From Oscillospiraceae bacterium (GTDB taxonomy: Bacteria > Bacillota > Clostridia > Oscillospirales > Oscillospiraceae), in the NCBI GenBank assembly GCA_016292445.1, contig JAEDIN010000015.1, positions 1-27,426 on the forward strand: DNA of 27,426 bases, written 5' to 3'. This document shows, in pieces, positions 13,328 to 19,827 of the stretch (positions are counted from its first letter, which is position 1; each line of letters begins with the position of its first letter). The translations under genes were made by a program, and so were the position numbers. Under the pieces are notes generated by a model that saw nothing but the letters and a program-made list of their open reading frames with translations, was not told the DNA's origin and ran no database searches.

Positions 13328-15712
13328 TCCTTGCGCTTTTTTCTCTTTTGTCGCCGCGGCAAAGGCTTTCCAGCCGCCCTTTTCGCGGTTTACGACCTTG
13401 AGCAGCGCATAGACCTGCTCGTCGTTTAGAAAATCGGTCATGCGTGCAATGTTGCGGTAGGGCACATCCATGATGTACATGAAGTTGTTCGCCGCCGTTT
13501 TCTTGCCGCAGAGCATGAGCGCAGCCCTTATGAGACGCACGGCGTTATATATCGTCCTGCCGAGACCTCCCTTCAGATACTCGCCCTGACTTACGCAGTC
13601 GTTAAACTCAAAGGCTGCGTTTCTGTCCCAATTATGCGGCGGAACGGGCCTTTGCAGGAGTGCCTCGAAGCTTGCGTCGGAAACGGACTTTATATCCGCC
13701 GTGTAGTACGGCTCAAACAGCTTGTCGGCATAGGGATTTTCGGTAACGCCGTCTTTTGTGACGGTACCGCGCAGTCTTATATCGCGGCTCGACGCGCCGA
13801 TGAGAATGTCATATCTTCCCGCTTCAACGACCCAGTCGTTATGTTCGGTGCTCCATATTGCAAAGCTGCGGTCGTTTAATTTAATTTCGCCGCGCTTTTT
13901 CTCACCCGGCTCAAGCTCAAGCCGCACGAAGCCCTTGAGCTCCTGCGCCGGTCTGAACGCGCCGTTCGTTTTCGGCGCAACATAAAGCTGCGCGACCTCC
14001 GCGCCTGCCGTGCTTCCCGTGTTTTTGACGGCAAACGACACGGTGTCGCCGTCGATTTTAAGCTCTGAATATTCAAAGCTCGTATAGCTAAGGCCATGGC
14101 CGAAGGGGTACAGCACGGGCTTTTGCGCGGTATCGAAATAGCGGTAGCCGACATACAGGCCCTCGCGGTACTCAGCCGTTTTCTCTCTGCCCGGAAAATA
14201 GGGGGCCGAGGGCATATCCTCGTAGCGCAGGGGGACGGTTTCCGACAGCTTGCCGCTGAAATTTGCTTTGCCGCTAAGCAGCCTCGCCATTGCCGTCGCG
14301 CCCGCCTGACCGCCGAGGAAGCCGTGAACGACAGCGGCAGCCTTGTCCTGCCACGGCATTTCCACCGCACCGCCGCAGGACAGCACAACAACGATTTTTT
14401 TATTTACCGCGGCAAGCGCGTTCAAGAGCGAAAGCTGATTTTCCGGCAGGCGCATATTTTCTCGGTCGATGCCCTCGGCTTCGCTGCCCTCGTCAAGACC
14501 GAGGAACAACAGCACCGTTTCGGCACGCATGGCAAGCTCGCAGGCTTTGGCGCAAAGCCTTGTACTGCTCTTGCCGCTGCGGTCAAAGCCCGTCTCGAAG
14601 CCGAGCACCTTAAGGCCCTGCGCCTTGAGTGCGTCGAGCGCGTTATCGACCTTGGTGGAATTGACAAGAGAGCTGCCTGCGCCCTGATAACGCGGCGTTT
14701 TCGCAAAATCGCCTATGACGGCGACGCTGTTGGCGCTTCTAAGCGGCAGAATACCGTTGTTTTTTAGCAAAACCGCCGTTTCCTCGGCGAACTTTGCGGC
14801 AAGGCGATGGTGCTCTGCCTTGTCGTAGTGCTTGTAGTCAAAGGCCTTTCGGGTCTCAAACACCATATCGAGAATTTTGTCTATCCGCTCGTCGAGAAGC
14901 TCCTCGCTTATCACGCCGTCGCGCACAGCCTGCGCAATGTAGCCGTCGGTCTGACCGCCGGAATAGGGCATTTCGAGATTATCGCCGGCGATGAGTGCCT
15001 TGACCCTGTCGTTGTTGCCGCCCCAGTCGGTGACCACCATGCCGTCGTAGCCCCACTCGCCGTATAGGATATCCTGCAAGAGGTGGGTGTTTTCATTGGT
15101 GTACTCGCCGTTTAGGCGGTTGTACGAGGTCATGACGCACTTTACTCCGCCCTCCTTGACCGCCGTCTCGAACGAGGGCAGGTAAATCTCGCGCAGAGTG
15201 CGCTCATCGACAACGGAATCGTTTGACATTCGCCGCAGCTCCTGCGAATTTGCCGCAAAGTGCTTGACGCAGGCGGATATGCCGTTTGACTGCACGCCTC
15301 TTATCAGCGCGGCGGCCGCCTTGCCGGACAAAAAAGGATCTTCCGAGAAATACTCAAAGTTCCTGCCGCACAGGGGATTGCGCTTGATATTGCAGCCGGG
15401 GCCTAAAAGCACGCTGATGCCCTCGCTTGCCGCTTCAAGTCCCAGTGCCCTGCCGAGGCGTTCTATCATATCCGCATCCCACGAATTTGCAAGGCTCACC
15501 GCCGTGGGATAGCAGGTCGCGGGAACGGACTTATTAAGCCCCAGATGATCCGACTGCCGCTCCTGCTTGCGCAGACCGTGAGGGCCGTCGGAGAGCAGCA
15601 TCGAGGGAATACCCAGCCGCTCCACGGGCTTGGTGTGCCAAAAGTCAAGTCCCGAGGTCAGTCCCGCCTTTTCCTCGAGGGTCATTTTGTCGATAAGCTC
15701 TTTATATCTCAT
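13322..15712 (-). CDS. Glycoside hydrolase family 3 beta-glucosidase
   Basis: A 796-residue GH3 enzyme, which removes terminal beta-linked glucose (or a related sugar) from oligosaccharides by a retaining mechanism. The TIM-barrel domain begins MTLEEKAGLTSG and holds LSDGPHG (40-46), KHFAANSQE (150-158) and the nucleophile Asp229 in GMVVTDWGG. The second domain carries LFLGLDEGSEAEGIDR with the likely acid/base Glu at 411 or 413. A fibronectin-III-like domain with GAEVAQLYV follows, then about 127 extra helical residues (670-796). There is no signal peptide, so it is cytoplasmic and would act on imported sugars. The start at 15712 has GGAG eight bases upstream; an upstream extension of the frame runs into the divergent promoter region and is not supported. 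No transporter is adjacent. Confidence 0.93.
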   Translation of the reverse strand: MRYKELIDKMTLEEKAGLTSGLDFWHTKPVERLGIPSMLLSDGPHGLRKQERQSDHLGLNKSVPATCYPTAVSLANSWDADMIERLGRALGLEAASEGISVLLGPGCNIKRNPLCGRNFEYFSEDPFLSGKAAAALIRGVQSNGISACVKHFAANSQELRRMSNDSVVDERTLREIYLPSFETAVKEGGVKCVMTSYNRLNGEYTNENTHLLQDILYGEWGYDGMVVTDWGGNNDRVKALIAGDNLEMPYSGGQTDGYIAQAVRDGVISEELLDERIDKILDMVFETRKAFDYKHYDKAEHHRLAAKFAEETAVLLKNNGILPLRSANSVAVIGDFAKTPRYQGAGSSLVNSTKVDNALDALKAQGLKVLGFETGFDRSGKSSTRLCAKACELAMRAETVLLFLGLDEGSEAEGIDRENMRLPENQLSLLNALAAVNKKIVVVLSCGGAVEMPWQDKAAAVVHGFLGGQAGATAMARLLSGKANFSGKLSETVPLRYEDMPSAPYFPGREKTAEYREGLYVGYRYFDTAQKPVLYPFGHGLSYTSFEYSELKIDGDTVSFAVKNTGSTAGAEVAQLYVAPKTNGAFRPAQELKGFVRLELEPGEKKRGEIKLNDRSFAIWSTEHNDWVVEAGRYDILIGASSRDIRLRGTVTKDGVTENPYADKLFEPYYTADIKSVSDASFEALLQRPVPPHNWDRNAAFEFNDCVSQGEYLKGGLGRTIYNAVRLIRAALMLCGKKTAANNFMYIMDVPYRNIARMTDFLNDEQVYALLKVVNREKGGWKAFAAATKEKKAQGK

Positions 15713-15739
15713 GTGCGCATCTCCTAAGCTGTTTTCCTT

Positions 15740-15768
15740 ATTATAAATGCTTTTGCCTTGCTTTTCCA
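15740..15768 (-). promoter_or_regulatory. Promoter of the GH3 gene
   Basis: Minus-strand TGGAAA (15763-15768), 17-base spacer, TATAAT (15740-15745). Confidence 0.55.
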
Positions 15769-15781
15769 TAGGGAAGTTCGG

Positions 15782-15810
15782 TTGATTTAGTAATATTATT
15801 GTGCTACAAT
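15782..15810 (+). promoter_or_regulatory. Promoter of the lipid kinase gene
   Basis: TTGATT (15782-15787), 17-base spacer, TACAAT (15805-15810). Transcription near 15817 rules out an upstream ATG at 15809 and supports the start at 15848. Confidence 0.7.
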
Positions 15811-15847
15811 GACAAACTGTGACAAATTCCGACAAAGGGAAACCGAT

Positions 15848-16738
15848 ATGAAAACTTCGCTGATGATGATAATTAACCCCGCTGCAGGCAGGGGCGGTTA
15901 CAAGCAGGGACTCCCCGAGGCGCTGAAGCTCCTGAGTGACGCAGGCTATGCGGTGTCGCTGTTTTTCACCGAATATCGCGGCCATGCCACCGAGCTTGCT
16001 TCACAGTACGGCGCGAATTTTGACAAGCTCCTGTGTCTCGGCGGCGACGGCACTCTTGCCGAGGTCATCGCAGGGCTTATGACCCTAAACAAGCGTCCGC
16101 AGGTAGGCTATATCCCCATAGGCACGGCAAACGACATTGCCCGCACCCTCGGGCTCGTGAAAAACGACATAGCAGGCGGAGCAAGACGGTTTATAGACGG
16201 CAAGCCCCTGCCCTTTGACACGGGTGTGCGTGACGGCGGATATTTTAACTATGTCGCCGCCTTCGGCGCATTCACCGAGGTCAGCTACGCAACTCCGCAA
16301 GACGCAAAGCAGAAGCTGGGTCAGGCGGCGTATCTCATCGGTGCGGCAAAGAGCTTAAAAAGTCTCAAAAGCCGCCATGTTCGCGTAGTGTACGATGACG
16401 GCGAGATAGACGGCGAATTTCTCTACGGCGGCGTGTCCAACTCCTACTCAGTAGGCGGCACGGTCGAGCTTCCGCGCGACATGATAGACCTCGGCGACGG
16501 AAAGCATGAGCTTATCCTCGTAAGAAAGCTGCCAAGCGCCGCGGCGGTTCTGCCGCTGGCGGCAAAGGTCGTGATAAATCATGATTTTTCCAGCGAGAGC
16601 ATCATCATTTTGCAGACCCGCAAGGCGAAATTTATCTTCGACGAGCCGGAAACCTGGTCCTTTGACGGCGAGGACGGCGGCGCACACCTCGAGATATGCT
16701 TTGAAAACTGCCCGCAAGCAGTCGAGATCATATGCTGA
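15848..16738 (+). CDS. Diacylglycerol kinase-family (YegS/BmrU-like) lipid kinase
   Basis: A 296-residue member of the DAGK catalytic-domain family, which phosphorylates diacylglycerol or related lipids with ATP at the cytoplasmic face of the membrane and recycles diacylglycerol to phosphatidic acid. The signature parts are NPAAGRG (10-16), the nucleotide loop GGDGTL (65-70) and IPIGTAND (89-96), followed by the C-terminal beta-sandwich domain ending in SFDGEDGG. Length is normal. AAAGGGA precedes the ATG. It is a single-gene unit with its own promoter and terminator and is convergent with plsY, another phospholipid gene. The lipid substrate (diacylglycerol versus other) is not readable from the sequence. 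Confidence 0.9.
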   Translation: MKTSLMMIINPAAGRGGYKQGLPEALKLLSDAGYAVSLFFTEYRGHATELASQYGANFDKLLCLGGDGTLAEVIAGLMTLNKRPQVGYIPIGTANDIARTLGLVKNDIAGGARRFIDGKPLPFDTGVRDGGYFNYVAAFGAFTEVSYATPQDAKQKLGQAAYLIGAAKSLKSLKSRHVRVVYDDGEIDGEFLYGGVSNSYSVGGTVELPRDMIDLGDGKHELILVRKLPSAAAVLPLAAKVVINHDFSSESIIILQTRKAKFIFDEPETWSFDGEDGGAHLEICFENCPQAVEIIC

Positions 16739-16742
16739 TATA

Positions 16743-16778
16743 AAAAAGCAAGCTGATAATCCAGCTTGCTTTTTAATT
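16743..16778. terminator. Bidirectional intrinsic terminator
   Basis: AAAAAGCAAGCTG (16743-16755) pairs with CAGCTTGCTTTTT (16762-16774) around a six-base loop. It starts four bases after the lipid kinase stop and can also end plsY transcripts. Confidence 0.85.
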
Positions 16779-16824
16779 TTTTCCGAGAGCCGTCGCCGTG
16801 CGGGCGAAAATCGGCCTGCGGGAA

Positions 16825-17481
16825 TTATTCTTCCTCGACCCAGCCGGTCCGCTCCAGCTCTCCCTCCTTGTCCCATAGAAAATCGACCTTGAACTCCTTG
16901 CCCTCGGCGATGCGCCTGAGGTTTTCGATGTGCTTTAAAAACACCGGCACGGCGACCGAGCCGAGAATGGCAGAGCCCTTCCAGTTGCCGGTCTCGAAGC
17001 CGTGGTAGAGAGGGTATGCAACCGACAGCGTGATGGGCACAAGGCAGATGTAGCGCGTTGCCATTAAAAGCACGCTTTCAAAAAACAGCATGGTTGCAAA
17101 ATCGTGTACGCTGAAGGCGAGTATCTCGCCGCCGAGGCAGGCAAGTCCCTTGCCGCCGCGGAAATTGAGCAGCGCGGGGAACATATGCCCGAAAACGCAG
17201 GCCGTGCCGGCAGTCTCACCGGCGCAATCGCATTTCGGGAACAGCCTGCGGCTTGCTATGACGGACACGGCCGCCTTGCTGATATCAAACGCCATTACGA
17301 ACGCTCCGGCTTTTTTGCCCTCGAGCAGAATGGTGTTTGACGCGCCGGGATTGCCCGAGCCCTTTTTGCGAATGTCGTAGCCCTTGCGCAGTCCGATGAC
17401 ATAGGCGGGATTGAGCATTCCGATAGTGTAGCCTATACCTGCGCAGGCAAGTGCCTGCAAAAATTTCTTTTTTATTTTCAT
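16825..17481 (-). CDS. plsY: Acyl-phosphate:glycerol-3-phosphate acyltransferase PlsY
   Basis: PlsY transfers an acyl group from acyl phosphate to glycerol-3-phosphate, the first step of phospholipid synthesis, and is an integral membrane enzyme. This 218-residue protein has the family motifs GSGNPGASN (41-49) and GHMFPALLNFRGGKGLA (98-114), with about five membrane helices and NPAYVIG early on. The C-terminal 25 residues are acidic and soluble. Its ATG overlaps the stop of the phosphatase gene by four bases, with GGAG about ten bases upstream, so the pair is translationally coupled. PlsX, which makes the acyl phosphate, is not in this window. The motif spelling GASN instead of the more common GATN is a mild variant. 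Confidence 0.93.
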   Translation of the reverse strand: MKIKKKFLQALACAGIGYTIGMLNPAYVIGLRKGYDIRKKGSGNPGASNTILLEGKKAGAFVMAFDISKAAVSVIASRRLFPKCDCAGETAGTACVFGHMFPALLNFRGGKGLACLGGEILAFSVHDFATMLFFESVLLMATRYICLVPITLSVAYPLYHGFETGNWKGSAILGSVAVPVFLKHIENLRRIAEGKEFKVDFLWDKEGELERTGWVEEE

Positions 17482-18125
17482 TTCATAAGCTCCTTTAGCA
17501 ATTCCTCCGGCGTATCTACAACGGCTGCAAACGAAAAGCTCTCCAAAAGCCGCCGCTCACGAAAGCCCCACGACACCAGTATGCACCGACAGCCGGCATT
17601 TTTTGCGGTCCGGGCATCGACATCCGAGTCGCCGACATAGCAAAGCTCGTCTACCGTGCAGCCAAGCGCCTTTGCCGTTTCAAAAACGGTGTCCGGCGCG
17701 GGCTTTTTGCGCACTCCCGCTCTTTCCCCGACCACATAGTCGAACACTCCGGGGAAATAGTGCTCGATTATCGCCTTTACCGGCTCATCTGCCTTGTTTG
17801 ACACTACGCCGAGCAGATAGCCCTGCGCCTTGAGCTGCACCAGCACCGCTTCAATGCCTGCATACGGCGCGGTTTTGACCGTGCAGTGTTCGGAATAATA
17901 CGCCTTGAAGGTGTCGAAAACGCGGTCGGTCACGGGCTTATCCGTGCCCTGCGGAACGGCTCGTTCAACAAGCAGTCTTATGCCGTTGCCGACAAAATTG
18001 CGCACCTCGTCAAGGCTGCGTTCTGGAAAGCCTGCTGTGCGCAGAGCATAGTTCACGGCAGTGCGCAGATCCTCGAGCGTTTCAAGCAGCGTGCCGTCCA
18101 AATCAAAAATTATCAGTCTTTTCAT
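17478..18125 (-). CDS. HAD-family phosphatase, phosphoglycolate phosphatase-like
   Basis: A 215-residue haloacid dehalogenase-superfamily phosphatase of the Gph type. Motif I is FDLDGTLLET (Asp8 nucleophile, Asp10), motif II VVSNK (Ser109), motif III the lysine in RKKPAPD (about 139-145) and motif IV GDSDVDA (Asp166 and Asp168). A helical cap lies between residues 15 and 85. Gph hydrolyses 2-phosphoglycolate, but close relatives act on pyrophosphate or sugar phosphates, so the substrate is not certain. AAGGAAG precedes the ATG and the promoter is at 18147-18175. It is co-transcribed with plsY. The functional link between the two is not obvious. Confidence 0.9.
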   Translation of the reverse strand: MKRLIIFDLDGTLLETLEDLRTAVNYALRTAGFPERSLDEVRNFVGNGIRLLVERAVPQGTDKPVTDRVFDTFKAYYSEHCTVKTAPYAGIEAVLVQLKAQGYLLGVVSNKADEPVKAIIEHYFPGVFDYVVGERAGVRKKPAPDTVFETAKALGCTVDELCYVGDSDVDARTAKNAGCRCILVSWGFRERRLLESFSFAAVVDTPEELLKELMK

Positions 18126-18146
18126 GCAGCGTCACTTCCTTCCCGA

Positions 18147-18175
18147 ATTGTAATATATCTGCTCCAAAAATTCAA
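18147..18175 (-). promoter_or_regulatory. Promoter of the phosphatase-plsY operon
   Basis: Minus-strand TTGAAT (18170-18175), 17-base spacer, TACAAT (18147-18152). Confidence 0.7.
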
Positions 18176-18195
18176 TAATGTTTAAGAATAATCGA

Positions 18196-18224
18196 TTGAC
18201 CTGCATTCGATTAGATGGTACAAT
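18196..18224 (+). promoter_or_regulatory. Promoter of the TPR-like membrane protein gene
   Basis: TTGACC (18196-18201), 17-base spacer, TACAAT (18219-18224). The -10 box ends one base before an ATG at 18225, which therefore cannot be the start. Confidence 0.75.
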
Positions 18225-18257
18225 ATGAAAAAATTCGACGAAGCGGAGGTGTCTGAA

Positions 18258-18776
18258 TTGGAGGATAAAACCATTTTTGAGGAACTGCTTGAGCGCTCAC
18301 CGGAGCAAAAGGCGGAGGCTCGCAAGACCGATAGAGCATATCATTTGCTCTCTCAGGGCTATTGGTCCGAGGCGGACGCTCTGTTTGACGAGATTCTTGC
18401 CGATGAACCGAACAACAGCGAAGCTCTCATGGGCAAGCGGCTCATTTCGAGACAGGCGCGCATCAACCGCCGTATGGACAGTCTCGACGCCAGAGCTTAT
18501 AAGACAAACGCAAGGGCCAAGGGCAAGAGCAAAAATCCCCTGCGCAACAAGGCAGTGCTGTGGGTGGTAGTTGTTATATTCCTGCTGTGCTGCGGTTTTG
18601 CGGCGGCATCGGTAGCGGGCGTTCTGCCCGAGGCTCTCGACTTTTTTGACGAGCCCAAGCCCGTCGTGACCGAGGCTCTGCCCACGCCGACTCCGACCCC
18701 TACTCCCACGCCGACGGAGAATGTCAAAACCGCAGACGAAATCTACAACGAATATATGAACGGAATTTCGCAGTGA
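18258..18776 (+). CDS. Single-pass membrane protein with TPR-like N-terminus and Pro-Thr linker
   Basis: A 172-residue protein beginning at TTG 18258. That start is chosen because GGAGG (18245-18249) lies eight bases before it and because the in-frame ATG at 18225 touches the -10 box. Residues about 26-60 (AYHLLSQGYWSEADALFDEILADEPNNSEA) look like one tetratricopeptide hairpin, followed by a basic stretch. Residues 99-121 form the membrane helix. Outside, a (Thr-Pro) repeat at 142-153 leads to a short conserved-looking end ADEIYNEYMNGISQ. The positive-inside rule puts the TPR part in the cytoplasm. Such single-repeat plus anchor proteins occur in Clostridia without known function. Single-gene unit. 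Confidence 0.75.
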   Translation: MEDKTIFEELLERSPEQKAEARKTDRAYHLLSQGYWSEADALFDEILADEPNNSEALMGKRLISRQARINRRMDSLDARAYKTNARAKGKSKNPLRNKAVLWVVVVIFLLCCGFAAASVAGVLPEALDFFDEPKPVVTEALPTPTPTPTPTPTENVKTADEIYNEYMNGISQ

Positions 18777-18900
18777 CCGCAATTATCTGCCGCTGCCGGC
18801 GGCAGGTCATTTTGAACAAAATCGGAGGCTCCGTCAGCAGCAGCTCTATGAGCCGCTGCGGCTTGAATGAATTTGAGCTTGCCGTCAAATGATTGCTTTG
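18777..18900. other. Noncoding spacer with G/C-rich hairpins
   Basis: I see no gene here. CTGCCGC (18787-18793) pairs with GCGGCAG (18799-18805), and AGCCGC/GCGGCT near 18851-18863 is a second compact dyad. Neither is followed by a run of T. It may be a dispersed intergenic repeat or a decayed element. Confidence 0.3.
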
Positions 18901-18901
18901 A

Positions 18902-18940
18902 AAAAACCGAGGTGAAAATCACCTCGGTTTTTCGTTTTTT
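18902..18940. terminator. Bidirectional intrinsic terminator
   Basis: AAAAACCGAGGTGA (18902-18915) pairs perfectly with TCACCTCGGTTTTT (18919-18932) around an AAA loop, followed by CGTTTTTTT. It ends the glg cluster on the minus strand and the convergent membrane-protein gene. Confidence 0.88.
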
Positions 18941-19827
18941 TACAATAAAAGCTCTGCGCTCATTTCGGGATTTACGGTCTGGGCGCACTCAATGGTGAGC
19001 GCGGAGGCTTTCATGGCGGCGGCCGCTGCCGAAACATGGTCAAGCCCCTGAACACCCGCCCAGACGATGGCCGCCGTTGCGGCGTCACCGCAGCCGGTGG
19101 TGTTTATCGCGTTCACCTTTTCGCAGGGCAGCTTCACGACCTCCGAGCCCTCGGCGGCAACAATGCCGTCAGGCCCTAAGCTCACGAACACCCGCTTTAC
19201 TCCGGTATTAAGCAGCTTTTCGGCGGCAAAAAGCGAGGTTGCCTCCCCCGTCATGCTCTTTGCCTCAAGCTCGTTCGGCTTAAACGCGCAGAGCTTGCCG
19301 AGAGCAGGCTTGAGCCTCTGAGCCTTTGAGCAGGACACGGGATCTGCGTACAGGGGCGCGGTGACATTTTTCGCTATCCACGCTATCGTTTCCTCGGTGA
19401 GGTTGCCGTCAATGACCACGGCATCGGCGGCATTGAGCTCGTCAAGGCAGCCCTTGAGATATTCGGGGGTTATGCTGCCGGAAATGTCGGTATCGGCAAC
19501 GCCGACGAGCATTTCGCCGTCTGCATCGGTCACATACAGATAGCTCGAGGTGCGCCCGCCGCTTATGCGGCGCGTCATGTGCATATCGAGCCCTAAGTCG
19601 CAGCAGTTTTTATACAGGCTCTCGCCGTAAAAATCGCTGCCGATGGCGGCGATGAACTTGACCTTTAGCCCCAGCAGGCACAGATTGTGCGCAATGTTCC
19701 TGCCCACGCCGCCCGGAGTGAGGCTGATAACTCCGGGGTTTGAATCCTTGAGCCTCGGCTCGTCGTTCGGTCTGCCGCAGATGTCCATATTTACTGCGCC
19801 AATCACTATTACAGTTTTATCTTCCAT
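18940..19827 (-). CDS. PfkB-family kinase, pseudouridine kinase-like
   Basis: A 295-residue ribokinase/PfkB sugar kinase. The N-terminal signature DSNPGVISLTPGGVGRNIAH (28-47) resembles pseudouridine kinases more than ribokinase or fructokinase, so phosphorylation of a nucleoside is the leading guess. The catalytic loop is NTTGCGDAA with base Asp248; the usual alanine before GD is Cys246. The ATG overlaps the end of glgP by 19 bases with GAGGG close upstream, so it is the last gene of the glg cluster. No pseudouridine glycosidase (PsuG) is adjacent. Family is secure; substrate is tentative, and the location might instead suggest a sugar related to glycogen breakdown. Confidence 0.85.
   Translation of the reverse strand: MEDKTVIVIGAVNMDICGRPNDEPRLKDSNPGVISLTPGGVGRNIAHNLCLLGLKVKFIAAIGSDFYGESLYKNCCDLGLDMHMTRRISGGRTSSYLYVTDADGEMLVGVADTDISGSITPEYLKGCLDELNAADAVVIDGNLTEETIAWIAKNVTAPLYADPVSCSKAQRLKPALGKLCAFKPNELEAKSMTGEATSLFAAEKLLNTGVKRVFVSLGPDGIVAAEGSEVVKLPCEKVNAINTTGCGDAATAAIVWAGVQGLDHVSAAAAAMKASALTIECAQTVNPEMSAELLL

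Noticed and set aside
15713..15985. N-terminal extension of the GH3 protein by about 91 residues
   Set aside because: It would read back through the divergent promoters and the start of the lipid kinase gene. The extension has no family similarity, while ATG 15712 has GGAG at good spacing.
18693..18723. Short repeat near the end of the TPR-like gene considered as a tandem DNA repeat or CRISPR fragment
   Set aside because: It is a Thr-Pro coding repeat within an open frame, with no spacer structure.
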